Assembly (NCBI GenBank): GCA_036571765.1
Contig: BROE01000022.1
Coordinates: 10,335,175-10,399,174 of the forward strand
Source: Plecoglossus altivelis
Taxonomy: Eukaryota; Chordata; Actinopteri; Osmeriformes; Plecoglossidae
DNA: 64,000 nucleotides
Reading direction: 5' to 3'
The translations under genes were made by a program, and so were the position numbers. The notes under the pieces are model-generated. The model was not told the origin of the DNA, did not search any database, and saw nothing but the letters and a program-made list of their open reading frames with translations. Every line of letters begins with the position of its first letter. Position 1 is the stretch's first letter. This document shows, one piece after another, positions 22,010-38,969 of the stretch.

Positions 22010-23160
22010 GTTGTTCCCTATCTTCTGTTTTGATGTACCCATCTTATGTGTTTGCTGCGAATGAAGGTAGGATTGTGTGGATAAGAGACCAGCTCTCTGA
22101 TTTTGCTGAAGTGGTTGGCTGATTTTTCGTGGTCAGCGGTTTTACTGTAGCGGTCGTGTATCACCATGCTGGTTCCCTCTGTGCGGCTGATGCGTTGGGA
22201 AGAGTGTGGTAGGATCAGATCATCAATTGAAAGTGATCGGTTATAAGCGTGTCGTCGGTTATCTGTTGGACCGTTTCGTCATCGCCCCAAAAATGCTGTC
22301 ATACATCGGCGGCGAGATGAAACTTTACACTGTTATATGTTTACATCACATTTTTGCTTGTAAATCCATATAATTATGTCAGAACCATTCCCATTGCTGC
22401 TATCTCTGCTGTCATGGTTCAGTGTTGTGTAATCCACCTTCATGGTCATCCTGAACTAAGCAGATGGAATTTGCCATGCAAGATAAGGCTATGTACTTGT
22501 CTTATCTCCCACAGAGAGATCCAGATGGTAGTTATGGTCTGGAGGGGTCAGGCAGACTAGGAAGCTCCATTTAAACCGCAGATGGTAGGAAAAACGACTG
22601 CAGTAACAAGCAACCTGGGACTGAGTCAGCAGGATTTGGAGTTCTGACAAATCTATGGGAGGTGGTCTAAGAACTATCCCATTGGTTAAGGATCAATGGC
22701 AACTGACCTCGACTGATGCAATAGATTTGTTAAATCAATTGGCAATCACCCGTGTGTGTCAACACCGTTCTGTAGGATTGCATCCTATATAGTATTGTAT
22801 AACACCCCCGAACCTTCCGACCAAAGTTGATAGGTGACACTGAAGTATCAGAGTTTATGAAACAAGATCAGAGTCTGCTGGATCGGAGTTAGGTTTAGAA
22901 AGGTGAATAATAAAAGGCGATGTCCATGTCTTCTTGGTTTGTTAGGCAGAAGAGTCGTATCTAGAAATTACGCTTCGCAGCCATCGAAAAGTGAGGAATG
23001 CAAATACTTGTCGCTTAACTTGATCTCATCTGGGGAGTGGTTCCTAGGCGGTAGACGCACTGAAAACAATCATTTAATCCTCCTGTCTGAAGTGGGTTGA
23101 ATGTATGTCTTGGAACACATTGTGGAGGAGCTCGTCCAAAAGTGGAACCGATACCAGACA
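22010..23160. other. Intergenic between convergent tsc22d1 and serp2
   Basis: About 1.1 kb without repeats or recognisable exons between the two 3' ends. I see nothing specific in it. Confidence 0.5.
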
Positions 23161-23180
23161 CTTCCTGAACGGTCTTCACA

Positions 23181-23186
23181 TTTATT
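23181..23186 (-). terminator. serp2: Probable poly(A) signal of serp2
   Basis: The plus strand TTTATT reads AATAAA on the minus strand, about 435 bp after the serp2 stop codon. The 3' UTR between includes a GA-rich patch at about 23,660 upstream and otherwise ordinary sequence. Confidence 0.45.
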
Positions 23187-23620
23187 TGAAAATGTTTCGC
23201 ACGCAACGCAGACAGATTTAGAAACAAAGCACCATAGTACATTGTCAGCAGCAGTCACGTAATCGACCCCCCCCCTCAACACACACTCACACACACACAC
23301 AGAATTGCACACAAACACACGAGTGGTAAGACACTGTTGGGGGAGAGTCCAGCCAGTGTGGTTCAGCTGGTGAGTACAAAAATGTCAGTCCAAGTTCACT
23401 GTAAACACTGAGCAAGGGAGGGATCAGGATAGAGGAAAGGGTGAGGGTGGAAGGAGAGACACAGGAACAAGAGTTGTCCAGGCAGATTCAGGGAGTTTGC
23501 TCTGGGTCCGCAAAGTTGTCTGTGTTTCTGCCACCGCTGGCTAGCCTGCGGTGATCGACGACCACAGACAGGGTCAGGAGGATTTTTACGTAGAGATCAT
23601 TTGAAGTGGGTCCCTCTGGA

Positions 23621-25970
<2,350 letters not shown>

Positions 25971-28900
25971 TCATATAAACCTTGGTTTCAAACAAAAAAC
26001 TTGTAGTTCTTTGTTAACACGTTATACACCTTTCCCATGAATGATTTGATTGATATTTGAACAGCCGCATTTTTAGTGGCCATTGATTGGAAAGTATGGC
26101 AAAAATCATAGGTCACATGATGATAAAGTTAGCCCAAACACTTGAACAGTGTGTTAAAAGTTGCACAAATGATTTGGATCACATATTATGTTTGAGGGAT
26201 TCAATTTTACACAATGAATCGGTGTTTCTAGAAAATGAAAGTGAATACACAAATGCCAAAAGGAGATTTCAAAGTGTATTTGAAACGGTAAAGTGAATCC
26301 ACACATGTGGATATAATCTAAGTGGCAAGGAGAAAAATGAGGAGGGAAGTAGAAGAGGGAGATAGGCAGAGAATCGGGCCACAGCATTGTAGCAGTCAGC
26401 CTGACTATACTGGGGGTGATGATAAGAGTGGTTGCCTAGCAACTCCATCTAGGGTGTGTGCGACAGAATGGAAGGACTGCAGCCAGAGCAGTGAGTTGTC
26501 CTGACATAACCACCACATGATTCCTGCATGTGTGTGTGTGTGTGTGTGTTTGTGATGTGTCTCTCTGGTGTATGTCTCAAATGAATCCCATGGAAGGCAG
26601 TCTTTCTTTAAGCCATATGCAGCTTGTTAAGCAGAGCAGAAGGCTCCCACAGTACCTGCACCTGTGGGACGACTGCATCTCTCATTCGACTCAGGCACAT
26701 CTCAGCCTAGCTGCTTGAGCAGCATGCCAATGAGTCAATATACTAAACACACGCAGACTCACCCACCCATAGCACAATTCCCTACGTCAACCTGTGGATT
26801 AGTCTAGTAAGTTAGAAATGAACGCGTTGATGTAACTGTATAGTGAACGCTGTTCTAAGAAGTCACCTAACAAGTGTGACAGTAACTTAGCCTTGGGTCC
26901 CAGGGGCGTTTCCTTTCATTCTGCAGCGACCTGCCTTTGTAGTGGCTGGTGACTGAAAGGGGTCAGGCCCTTTGACGCTGCCACTCTTTGTTGTTCAACC
27001 CGGTTTGAACATTTCTCACTGGAATCCGGCTTGTTTTTGCGGGCAGGGTTTTTGAAACTGCCATAACAAGACAGATTGTTGTGCGTAATTGTACCAGTAG
27101 CCCGATCCTATTGGCACCTACTGCAGGCGAAGGTAGCATGCCTCCGAGGAAAGAAACAGGGTGAATATTTGACACAGATTCAGGTCTGTATACCTTAAAT
27201 GTTTTCTCGTGAGTACACTTCAAGCCACCTCATAGTAATCAGGTGTTGGTTTCCAGCCTGGACGTGAGAGGAAAGTAAATACGAGTTGGTGCTAACAAAA
27301 CACGTGCCCTTGACCACCTGAAACGGGAGCCATGAATCCAGGTAATGAGAGGCATGGGCGGAGGGGGATGTTTGGGTGTGAAGGTCAGACTAACAGAGTA
27401 GCTAGTGTGCCAATGTAGGTCTCTGGGTTTACAGTCATTACATCCGAACAAGCCGCTCTCTCTTCCTTTTCTCTGTCTCCCTATCTGGCCTCAATACTAT
27501 AGTAATTGCTCTGGGAGGCCAAGCCTCCAGTGATTCACATGTAATTTAAAATGTCACATAAGCCTGAACCTACACTCAACACAAAACTCATGCACAAAGT
27601 CTACACAATCATCCGAGGGGCTTTTCTCGACGGAAAGATGTGTGACATTGAACAAGTTGTATTTCCACTGGTTTTGTGAGCCAGCCTTGAGTCCCCTTCA
27701 TCGGGAAAGCCTCCGGGGTTTTTTTTTGTTGCTTTCTCTACTGGGAGAGAGAAGCTCAGTCTCTATGTCTCTCTGCCTCTCTGCTTCGCTGTCCACAGTT
27801 CGACCAGACTGGAGTAAAGTATAGTCTGCAAAATCTCTCTTTGCTTTTTTAGAATATAATTATCTGAAATTGGTGACACGAGTCTCCACTCTTGCGTTAA
27901 GTACACACCTACTCTGAAGTGACTTCGTAATTTAAACTTTGTTTTTTGAAGCTGGGGGTTATTGGGTGGGTTGGCAGTTGTTCAATGACAATAGTCATCA
28001 TAGTAGATCTGTTGTGATCTCATTACTGTTTTCCAGAAGGTGAAGCGAGTCAATGCCATCTGATCCCTCTGAGTCACACCCGTCAGTGGGGTGACAGGTA
28101 AGAGGCAGTACAAGGAGGGTGGCGAGAGGGAGACGCGAGGTGTGAGAGGAAGAAGAGGAGGTACAAAGGCGGAGAACAATGTCTGCCACTGTCAGTTGTA
28201 CCAGAGTCTATTAAGTGCTGTTAAGCTACTATTGAATTCAGCACTTCAGCATAGATTAACTAGATCCGGAAGGAAAGAACCTCTTCTAAGCCTTGAGTCT
28301 CATGCCATTCTAATTTTAACTGCAAGGTACCTGTCAAGTGCCAGGATTTAGGACTTCTAGTCCTTGGGAATGAGAGCCTGCACATCAAGTAACATTCTTA
28401 TCCAGACCAAAGTCAAGGCTCTCCCAGGGTGGAAAATTCATTTATTTATTCAAAGTCTTCTGCACGGCTGGAGGTGGAATCGAGAGTATATATCTTTCTT
28501 TCTCTCTGTGTGTGTTTGTCTCTGTCAGTCTGGCCCTGTCTGTCTGGCTGCCTACACGTCTGTTTCTCTCTGTCTTCCTCACACACACACACAACTCAGA
28601 TGAAGGGGATGGTGAAGGAGAAGCTCCATAGCATATTTAGGTCAGAGGGGGGAAAGTAGGCCAAGCAGCACAGAGTCCCAGCACCCTGGAGTGTTGCCCA
28701 CCCCCTCCACCTCACTCCCCTCCACCCCCTCAACCTCCCCCCAGCCCTCCCTCTCTGGTGCCTCCGACAGGCTAATAATGTGGATTCCTAGACGTGTACT
28801 TAAACAATGCCTCTAAACCAGAACTGCATCCAACGGACTCTTCAAGGGACTGTGTAAACACCTTCTGTCATGGACGTCGATGGAAAAGCTTGAGAGAGTT

Positions 28901-30368
28901 TTCGACTTAGAGAGACGCAGAAGATGTATGAGCGCAGTTCCTGGTGTGCCCTAAGGTTTCCAGGGAGTCTGGGTCCTAAGACAGCTCTTAATGTTAGAGG
29001 ACAGATACTAACCAGGTACCAAGGACACACACATACTGTTCACCCACGCTGTCTCGCCTTCACTGACATGATCCAACAATAGTTCTGTGCTGACTGACCG
29101 TGTTGGTCAAGAGCTACAAGATAGAAGGCTACGGTTCACTCTATGACAGTTGAAGTGTGTTTTTGTTATGATAGCCGGACCTGACAGCGTGGTTCAGCCT
29201 GTCTGGGTGACAGAGAGGAATGCGTCTAATCTTAACCAGCACACAGCCAACTTCCAGACGTTATGACTGAAGCCACCCTCATATGAGTCAGGCAAGGACA
29301 TGGGAGGGCATGGGGCTCGAGGACAGGAAAAACAGCCTCGGAGGGTTGACATACCCTGGGTGGGAGAAGGGACCATGAGGGCAAGTAGAGGATGGGATTA
29401 CACACGTTGGCTGGTTTCATTCCTGTTTTTGTCTTGGCGTGAGACCGAGAAACAGCGGAGACGGAGAGCGAGCCAGACATTGAGAGATGTAGGTTATGGG
29501 GTGATATACTGAGAGTAAGGCAGGGGATGAGGAAGGGTGATGGTGAGGAGCTCCAGGCTGTTCAGGTGAGAGTAGTGTTCTATTAGAACAGCTGGTGATT
29601 TATTCACCTGTTACTGATTCACGCTGCTCATCTGTCACTGGGAGAAGGACTACATGTCTCTTTCAGACAGGAAGCAGACATTTGAAAGGAGGGGGGAGGG
29701 GTGGCAGTCAGTGGAACAGGGTTTGTAGGTGGGAGTTTCGAGAGAGGGAAAGAGAGGACAAAAAAATCGAATGAAGGTTTGTGATTAAATCACAGTGAGT
29801 CCATTACATCTGTAATAAGTTACTTATGACAAATGCTGTTCTGATTCGATTCCCCGACAAACAGGGATTCTCGATTGTGCACATGACTAAGAGGCAAAAC
29901 ACTCCAACTCTAATACAAAACGGACGGAACTGCATGTGTATGTGCTTTCATGTGTTTGTGGACTGTTATTTGGCAAACTTGAACATGAGACAGGTCTACC
30001 GGGGCATAACCCACGGCTGGGAACCAATTCCATTTCCCTTGATTTGTTTGTATTCGCTCTAATTCAGGCATGTGATGGGAGACCTTGACCAGCCCTCCAG
30101 AAACAGGCCCCCTGGTTCGACAAGGCACGCGGCTGCCAGACTCAAGGTCTGCACCATGAGTGACCATGTGCACTGCTGATCTTCTCCCGTTCAGCTTTTT
30201 GTCTCTCTCGTGCTCCCTCTTCGCGTCAGAGAACAGAGTGTACCGAACAAAAGAGACGCACGCACGCGCTCACGCGCTCCTGCACACGTGTGCACACGCT
30301 CGTGCTGCCGCGTCTGGAATCGACATTTAGAAACAGGAAAAACCCATCGCTGCTCTAAACGCTGCTCG

Positions 30369-30370
<2 letters not shown>

Positions 30371-30402
<32 letters not shown>

Positions 30403-30593
30403 GAGAGAGAGAGAGAGAGGGAGAGGGAGGGAGAGAGAGAGAGAGAGGGAGATAGAGAGAGAGAGAGAGGAAGAGAGAGAGAGAGAGAAAGAGAGGAAGA
30501 GAGAGAGAGAGGAAGAGAGAGAGAGAGGGAGAGAGAGAGAGAGAGAGAGCAAGAGAAAGAGAGAGAGAGGGAGAGAGAGAGAGAGGGAGAGTG
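30371..30593. repeat. (GA)n microsatellite, about 220 bp
   Basis: GAGAGA array with GGGA and GGAA interruptions. All frames are open on both strands (Ser/Leu-rich on minus, Arg/Glu-rich on plus) because of the repeat only. Confidence 0.95.
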
Positions 30594-31566
30594 GCACAGA
30601 GCAGGTGGAGGCAGGATGTGCTGTCCCAGCAGTGCAAAGGGGAGAGGCCCAGTGTAGCAGAGATAGAGGAGCAGCGGTGGCTCAGGGTGGTTTCGGGGGG
30701 AGGGGAGGGGGGGCACGCGTGTGTCACTACTCAGCCCTCTTTGTCCCGCCACAGCGGACGATTAGTGGTCCCGTCTCTTCTTTGTCCAGGACTTCTAGTG
30801 GTTCTGTAGGCTGGACACAGCTCACATTGTCCAGGCGTGGGCATCACACAAAACCACTGTGCTGTGGTAGCAGCTCGCTGTTGCTTTTTCAGAGGCTAAC
30901 CTTTACAGGGACAAAGCAGGGAGCGACAAAAGAAGCACAATGAGATATAGCAGGCCTGAAAACCCCAGAGAACGCAAGAATGAGAGCCAGCGAGGACGCA
31001 TGGAACACACACGTGCACCCACGCGCACATGCACACACATGAGTAAGCATGATGGCGTGATCGCGTCGCACGCTCGCACGGGGACGGTATGAGCGCACGC
31101 TCCTCCAGGTGTTGGTCAGTCTTTCAGCTGCATGAGGGCATCTCTGTCCAGCATATTCAAGCTGACAGGCTGTTTTGGGAATTGTGGAGACTTCCTCCTC
31201 TGTAGCTTGGAGACTGTGCTCTGGATCTGAGTAAGCACTCTGTTTCCCTGTCTCTCTCTCTCTCTCCCCCCATCAACCAGCTGTGCGTGTGTGCGCGTGT
31301 GTCTCACATTGCTGCATGACTAGTCGGCTCATCGCTGCTTTGATGTTCGGCTCTCTGTGAGCTTAGACGTGGCCTCCGTTTTACTTGCCTTCCCAAGCTA
31401 TCGCATTCCATTTTATTAACCTTCATATTTTCTCCCCTTCTCTTTCCATCTCTCTTTCTTGCCCTCGCTCGCTCTCTCTAACAGTCGCTGAAGAGTGTTT
31501 GCCAAAGGGATACATATGGATAGCTAAATTGATTCATGAATATCCTTTTCCCCTACGTCTTCTCCT

Positions 31567-31569
<3 letters not shown>

Positions 31570-31620
<51 letters not shown>

Positions 31621-31640
31621 CCTCTCTGTTTCTGTCTCTC
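31570..31640. repeat. (TC)n microsatellite
   Basis: TC array of about 50 bp followed by CCCT and TCTG variants. Confidence 0.95.
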
Positions 31641-32281
31641 AGCCTTGAGAGCTCTTCCTAGATGTTGGCGTGCGCTCTGGAGAGACTTTTCAACCGGGAA
31701 AGTGTGGGTGTGTGTGCATATAAGGTGTGTGTGTGCCATGGCATTACCAGTTAAATAAGCACAGAGGCCCAGATGGCTGTCATCATTTGTCTGCACACAC
31801 AAAGGCTCTGGATGACACACAAAGGATACTACCCTGTCCTTCTGCACAGTGATGGCTGACTGTGTTCAGTTTTATTAGGCTGTTTACAAGGTGTCAGATG
31901 ACTTGGCCCGCCTCCACAGTGTGAATGTTTTAATTCCCTCATGAATATGTAACAGCTTTGCACTGGTGACTCCCTTGCCGTCTGCAATAGCATCAGTATT
32001 TTTAACCTGCCATCCTGCCGAGGTGTGTGCCTGCGTGTGTGTTCAAGCTGTGGTGTGTGTGTGTGTGTGTTTGACCTGTGGGCATACTTCAGTGAATGTT
32101 TTTTCAGACCCCGCTCTTCATTCTGCACCCATGAGGCAGTCACACAAACATCTGTGATGAGAGTGAGACCTACATTTGAAGTTGTCACGTTTCACAACAA
32201 AAACAACATCTACACAGAGTCCTTGTCTTCGTCAGCAGGGCAGGATTAAATGGCCATGTCTGGATAAGCTAAAAGGAAATA

Positions 32282-32282
<1 letters not shown>

Positions 32283-32314
<32 letters not shown>
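32283..32314. repeat. (TG)n microsatellite
   Basis: TG array. Another is at 32,570-32,619, with a CA array of opposite sense at 32,436-32,466 between them. Confidence 0.9.
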
Positions 32315-32569
32315 CTCGGTGTTTTGGATAAACATGCTGGAAAATGACTTCCCTTCCTTGGCCCTGGCCTGCTTTCAAATGGTAAAGGGCTGTTTAAAGA
32401 CAGCAAGATCCCTTTCATTGAGCCAAGGTCAACACAGACACACACACACACACGCACACACACACATGCACGCACAGGTTTCCACAGCACACACGAAGGA
32501 TAGGATACTACCACAGTAAAACCCATAGTAAACACCAGTGTATCAGCAGGGGTGGATCTGAATGTGAGT

Positions 32570-32619
32570 ATATGTATGTGTGTGTGTGTGTGTATGTGTG
32601 TGTGTGTGTGTGTGTGTGT
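32570..32619. repeat. (TG)n microsatellite
   Basis: TG array with TATG interruptions. Confidence 0.9.
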
Positions 32620-35600
32620 CAATGACCCACTGTCTGTCTGTTAAAGATGACAGGGGGTGCCAACCCACAGCTAGCGGGGAAAGTGGGTTGAGCCATGTCA
32701 GGCCAAACACACACACCCTCACATACACATTCCTTAGTTTGCTCAGCTCAGAGGTGGACAAATACACACTCCCCCTCGCACACAGGACCATGCAGAACTT
32801 GCATGGAGAAATAGGAATGTTTGGCTATGAATTCCAGCCTTTATTCCTGTAATCTCCTGCTTCAACAGGACAGAGACATTGCCCTGGTACACAGACATCA
32901 ATAAACATGCTAACAGGCTACGAACAGTTTCAATTTGATGTAATGAAAATGCTCGCATATTTATATGACTTGAAAGGTAGATGAACAAATATAGTGTGTT
33001 ACACCATAAACTATCCTGTGAAAGTGTAATGGGTCTTGTAATATTATTCAATGGCCTATTCTGTCCTTATTTTGAGAGTAGTAGTTTCAGAGCATGCCCT
33101 CGGCTGAATGATGTGGTGTTCAACGTGACCCCTGGATCGTACAGTTAACATCATGGCATACGGTTCATCTGATCATAGATCCAGACAATCTTCCATTGAC
33201 TCCTAATATCCAGGGATATGAACTAAACCAGCCCTAAATATTGACAACGTAGAGCCTTGCCGAGAAAGTAAGTTTACTCACTGTGAGGCAGCAATGTACT
33301 AGAACATCCATCCTATTCCAACAAACACATGACACGAGTGTTTTGAGGGGAAAAAAACACAGACCCAACTTCCAAGACAAACTGAACAACCTTCCAGGAG
33401 CAAGTTGTCATTTTCATCTGATGTTTTGACAGTTGTCAGGCCAATAACAAACTGAAGGGGAAAAAAGGCAGAAATGGTCTCATCTTGATGACATCACCAG
33501 GTTGTTTAGACTACATGAGCTCACAGCGCACATACCAGACGGTCTCAGGCGAAACTCCCCCACCAACACCTTAAAGTGATGCACACAAACACACACACAC
33601 ACACTCCATCAACACTTCCTTGTGATAATCAGTGCATGCTGCCAATAGACAGGCCACTCTCAGTCAGGGCTGTCAGATGGTATCTAACTGCCTTGCAGCC
33701 AAACACCCTGGTCTTCTTTGCCTGGCAAGGTGAACACAGTCCTCCTGTTTACTGTATGATCCACCAGTGCTCACGCAAACACGTCTGTTAGCTTGGCCAT
33801 GCCAGGTCAACACGGTACTCCTTTAAACTACATACTCTTACTAGTCCTCACGCAAACACTTCTGTTATCTCTCTGTCCTCGAGATTACCTCGAGTGGAAG
33901 TTGACTCGAATCTACCTGAGATATTGGAAAACATCTTCTGGAAGAAGTAAGAAAGAAGTTGATACCTAATAGTTCCTTAACCATCTCTTGGCAGCATCTC
34001 TGTATCTCGATTTTAGTGTTAATATAACCTCTGATTCAGAGCCCTTCACACATGCCCATAGGCCTACTGTACACATAACTCTGTCAACACTTTTGACTTA
34101 AGGTCCACACGTGTATTTTGCTTTGACCATTCCAGGAATTTAGGAATGAGGTCATGTTTAGGTTCCTGTTTATTTGGGTTTGTTTGCCACTTTCAATGTG
34201 TGTGCAAATGCCTGTGTGTGTGTGTGTCTATCTGTCAATACGTTCGTGCTTGCTTGTGTGTGTTTGTGCGAGAAGAGATATTTGACTTTGAAATTCCCCA
34301 AGGGGATGTGAGAGAGGGACCCCATATAGGACATGGGAGAAAGCTTTGTGTGTGTCTGTGTCCATGTGTGTTGATCCATGTGTGTGTGTGTATGTGTATG
34401 TGTAAGGAGGAATGTGTGACATCACAGAGATATGTGACACTCTGGCCTCCCTGACTTGGCTGCCGGTAATCTCCTTATCTGTCCTAAAGGCAATGCTCTC
34501 CACTGACACACAGTAAAGTCACAATAGATGATAAGAGCATATCATTCGAAATTCTCTGGTACGAATAAAGCATGTTGTTCCAGGGGTGTAATGGGTAACT
34601 TTTGAGGGAATAAACGCTTTGATTCCTGGCAAGAGAATGCAGTTTGATAGACAATAATGTGTCCAGACTGAAATCTACGGGTGTGTGGAGGTGATAAGAA
34701 GCTATAAACAGTCCTGTTACTGCAACACAGATAGAGGAAAGGATGGGCAGGACTCAGGCTGTGCTCTGTCCAATCAACTCTCTGAACAGGACTCATCCAC
34801 TCCAACACCGTGCGTGTGGCGATGATGGCCACCGTGTCAGTGGTGGGGATGGCTGTGTTTGTGTGTGTGCGCGTGTTGATGGTTGTGGTGTGAGTGTGTG
34901 CGTACTGTTTTCTGTGCCGTTGGTATCATTGTGCGTGGCCATCAGCGTTGCTGTTGTTCGTGGTGGCGTGCACGTGTGTGTGTGTTGTTATGTACGTTCG
35001 AGGCGTGTATGTATACACGGTGGATGCTCGTGTGGTAATTGCTTGTGAGTTGGAACGTCCTTCCTCAATCTTAAGGAAGAGTATCGAGATGATGTATGCT
35101 CAGACGTAATGCGTTTGTGTATGCTGGCGCAAAAACCTCACAAAATCGTCTTCGTGTTTTTAAAATTCCCAGTATGAAATAAATCAACATTAAAGCGCAC
35201 CAACAATGTACACAATGAGATTTTCAGGCAAGCAGTTGATGTACAACACCGTAAAAGACCGTACATACGTTTAACAACACACCGCACAGCCAAATGGGAT
35301 TGGTGTATGGCCCATATTTGATGCTGCCACGTCACAGCCAGAGTAGGATGTCTGCTCGTAATACATAAACACACATAACACAGTTCCCTTTCTCCTTCCA
35401 GAGCCAGGGTGGATCTGAGGAAGGGAGAGAGGCCCCATCATCCCCTTCCCAGCTGGGTTAACTCTAGCTCCTCCAAGCAGGTCACTCAGCTCCGCATTTT
35501 CACTCCAGCGCTGGATAAAGCAGACAAAGGCGCATTGTGCCCAAGGATCTGTGTGGTCGTCTGCTCTTCTGTGGGGCCTGCTGGCAGTGCCTGGCTCCAG

Positions 35601-36519
35601 GGCCTGACTTTAGGGCCTAGTTGTAAGATCTGGCTGTTGGGCCAGCGTGTGTATGTGTGTGTGTGTGCGTGTGTAGGTTTGTCAGGTGTAGCCTGCAGTC
35701 CCCAGCGACTGAATCCGGTTCTCTTCAGCGTGACACCGCCATGAGGGATGTCTTGGCGCTACTGCAATCAGAGCATCGCATGGCAACGGCTTATTTACAT
35801 ACACACCTGGAGGCCCCATTCTCTCCCGTGTCACCCACGATACTCTAGTCTCTGTTTGGTTTCTCTCTTTTTCTATTGGTCGGTCTCTTTGTTTATTTCT
35901 TCAGACTGGTAGTCTTGTCTTTGTCTTGAGTCATTTTCCAGTTGCTTGAGGGGGCCGCTTCTGAGAAGGCAGATAAGGACATGGAGCAGACTCATTCCCA
36001 GAAAACAAATGGACTTCTGTGAATTTTGCATTTATTAAAACATCAAAAGCATCAGTTTTAGCAACCCCTTATTATTCAGACGGAACGTACATATAAACAA
36101 AACTTAAATGGGACAGCAAATACACACAGACCTTGCTATAGAGACAGTGACATCATTCCATTTTACAGACCATAATTGAGCACCATGCTGTGCGGATAGG
36201 TCCAGTTTCTGTTGGTTTTTGCTTCCCCCCCCCCACACACCACATTTATGATTCCATTCAATTGACTGCTAGTCCCAGTAAAAGATTTAATTGTGTTTTG
36301 TACATCTTGCACATTGTTACAAGGATTTCCAGGTACTAGGATCTGATTATTGCAGTTGAAGATAAGGCTGCGTAGATACAGTTTGACGATCAATCTCCCT
36401 GCATTTTTTTCTGTCATACCCACAGACCCGATACACACACATGCTCACAATACACCCGCCCGCTCACACACGCAGCCGCACACTCTCATGAGCACTCCCT
36501 CCTGTTTCTGTCGCTAAAC

Positions 36520-36725
36520 ACCCTCGACGTGCGTGATACACAATTTCCGAGGAATTCCCTTCTCGTTAAGATGCTGTTGCGTGGAAGGCTTGTAATTCAT
36601 GTGGTTCATGTGAATCTAATTCCTGGGCTCATTAGGTTCATTAGGCAGGCATTCCCTCCAATTATTGACTGTAACGCTGCTTATCATCTTCAGATAGTAC
36701 ATTGTATGAGAATGGTCTAGACTGG
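36520..36725. other. Possible conserved non-coding element
   Basis: About 200 bp of repeat-free AT-rich sequence with several homeodomain-type cores (TAATTCATG, TCTAATTCC, CATTAGGTTCATTAGG, CCAATTATT) standing out between CA-repeat-rich flanks. No frame is convincing. Called only on texture; conservation has not been tested. Confidence 0.2.
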
Positions 36726-36868
36726 AACACGCAGAACTTTGTGGCCTGGTATGGAGAATGGGCTACCCCGTGTTTGTAGTGCAGGCCTTCAGGAGTCTAC
36801 GAGAGAGCATCCATCACTTGGACAGATTCGACACAGTGCTGGGCCAAGCCTAACAGTCCTGGTCAACA

Positions 36869-36983
36869 TACACGCACGCACGCACACACACACACACACA
36901 CACACACGCAGACACACACACACACGCAGACACACACACACACACACATGCAGACACACACACAGGCACACACACGCACGCAC
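36869..36983. repeat. (CA)n compound microsatellite
   Basis: CACACA array with repeated GCAGACACA and CGCACGCA interruptions. Confidence 0.95.
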
Positions 36984-38577
36984 AACTTGTGTACATTCCT
37001 GGTAACCACCTCTAAACCCATTCACACATTCTTCCAGACCGTATAGTGAATGACCACATTCTCCTATTCTCCTACTTGTGAACATGTGAAAAGCAGTTCA
37101 CGTGTTCACAGAGACCCATGTTGCTTGTGAGACTAATGAGAGAAGGACAAGGAAAACCAGCAGGGTGAGACCAGCAGAAAATGGACTCCAATAGAGACCA
37201 ACAACTGATACAGAAAGACATTTGAGCAAAGCATTTGAGCTGTAGTCAATGAAACAAACATTTCGCCGAATGCTGTATGTTTGTGAATGTTTCCTCTCCC
37301 TGTCCTGTCATGTTTTCAGGTATTCAAACTGTGAAGATCTTAAAGTAACAGCACTGTAACCTGGAAGAGAAGGACACTCTCTAGCAGGGACAAACGTTAA
37401 ACTATGCTAGCCTGTGCAAAGTGAGCCATGCTAGCCTGGGTCTGGCTAAGTCAACATTGCCAGTTTGTGCTCCCTTTTTTGTCCTCTGCAACGGGATCTG
37501 CTGACCAGGAGCGAATGAAAACTTTGTGAAAGAGTGACAGAGATAGAGAAGAAGTTGGCGAGGAAATCAAATCCGATCCCATTTCTACAGCCCTGTCACA
37601 GAGGGCTTCACATACGCTCGTAAAAGTGCGCCTAACCTTAACCCTGAACCCTCATAGGAGACAAGGACAAACTCCCATAAAAAATGGGAAGACCTTGGGA
37701 GGAACAATCCGGTGATGTCCCCTTATCCAGACGGTCGAGGATGCAGAGAGGCAGCAGACCAAAGATCTGAACAGCGACTTCCTTCTTTGAAACACAGAGT
37801 GAGTTGTGTAGGTCTGACCAGACATTACTTCCATCTCCTTATCCCTTCCCTATCGCAACAAGACCCAGGAACCTTTCCCTGCCTCCCCGTCTCTGCTCTG
37901 AAGAGTCCACATGTGGTACTTGTGCAGACAGTGTTGTGTTAATAGCTGTGTGCAGAGCCAGCAGTGTCCTAATACAACCATTAGTGTAATTACATCTCTT
38001 TATAGAACCAGGCATGGTGTCAGAGGACAATCTCTTCAATTCAGACACAATCCCATTAAGGCTATCAGCATATTTATGAGGGTTATAAAGTTAGCAAGGC
38101 ATGCTGGTTATAAGGAACAGGGCATGTTGAGTCAAAGTAACTAAACTGTATTTCCTACGCTAATCCTCTCTCTCTTTGTCTATGTCTCTCTCTCTGTCAT
38201 TCTCTCTCCTTATCTCTCTCATTCACATACACACACACGCGCGCGCTCACATGCAGGGACTTTAACAGAGTAGTCAGGGTCTCTCTGTCTTCCTCTGAGA
38301 GTCATGGAGACAGAATGGCAGGGTTGAGTCCTGTGTCCACATTGTGTGAGATGAAGAAAGGAATCTTCCTCTTCAGAAGCGTCTGCGTGCGCGTGCACGA
38401 GTGCGCGTCTGAAGGAGGGTGCCAAGTTGAACCCTCTGACCTGCGTCTATCCTTCTGTTCTTTCCTCATCTCATCCTCTCTCCCTCTCTCGCCAAGAAGG
38501 TGGACTGTCAGCAGTCTCTGTGGGAGCAGAGCCAGGAGCACAGAACTCCTTCCATCCTGAGAGCGGCAAGAGAATGC

Positions 38578-38963
38578 AGGAGGAGACAGGGGGAGACAGA
38601 AGGAGACAGAGGGAGACAGGGGGGAGACAGGGGCGAAAGGAGGAGATAGGAGGAGACTGGAGGAGACAGGGGGAGACAGGGGTGTGAGGAGAGGTATTAG
38701 AGGAGGAGAGAGGGGGAGACAGGGGGAGACAGGGGTGTGAGGAGACAGGGGTTAAAGGAGAAGAGAGGGGGAGACAGGGGGAAACAAGGAGAGTAAACAA
38801 GGGTGTAGAGAGACAGGGGTTAGAGGATGAGACAGGAGTGGACAGAGGGAGTCAGGAGGAGACAGGGGGAGGCAGGGGTGAAAGCAGACGGGGAGACAGG
38901 GGGAGACAGGGGTGTAAGGAGACAGGGGGAGACAGGGGTGTAAGGAGACAGGGGGAGACATGG
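38578..38963. repeat. G-rich minisatellite (GGAGACAGGG family)
   Basis: Degenerate tandem copies of AGGAGACAGGGGGAGACAGG with GGTGTGAGGAGACAGG and GGTTAAAGGAG variants over about 385 bp, strongly purine-biased on the plus strand. Repeated G tracts give G-quadruplex potential. Open minus-strand frames (Ser/Pro/Leu/Cys) are composition artefacts. Confidence 0.9.
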
Positions 38964-38969
38964 TTGGGC

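Noticed and set aside
26087..26296. 69-codon plus-strand frame with coiled-coil-like composition
   Set aside because: Considered as a ccdc122 exon, but wrong position, no splice sites of note and no similarity recognised.
30191..30752. 178- and 141-codon Ser/Leu-rich minus-strand frames
   Set aside because: Translation of the GA/TC microsatellite.
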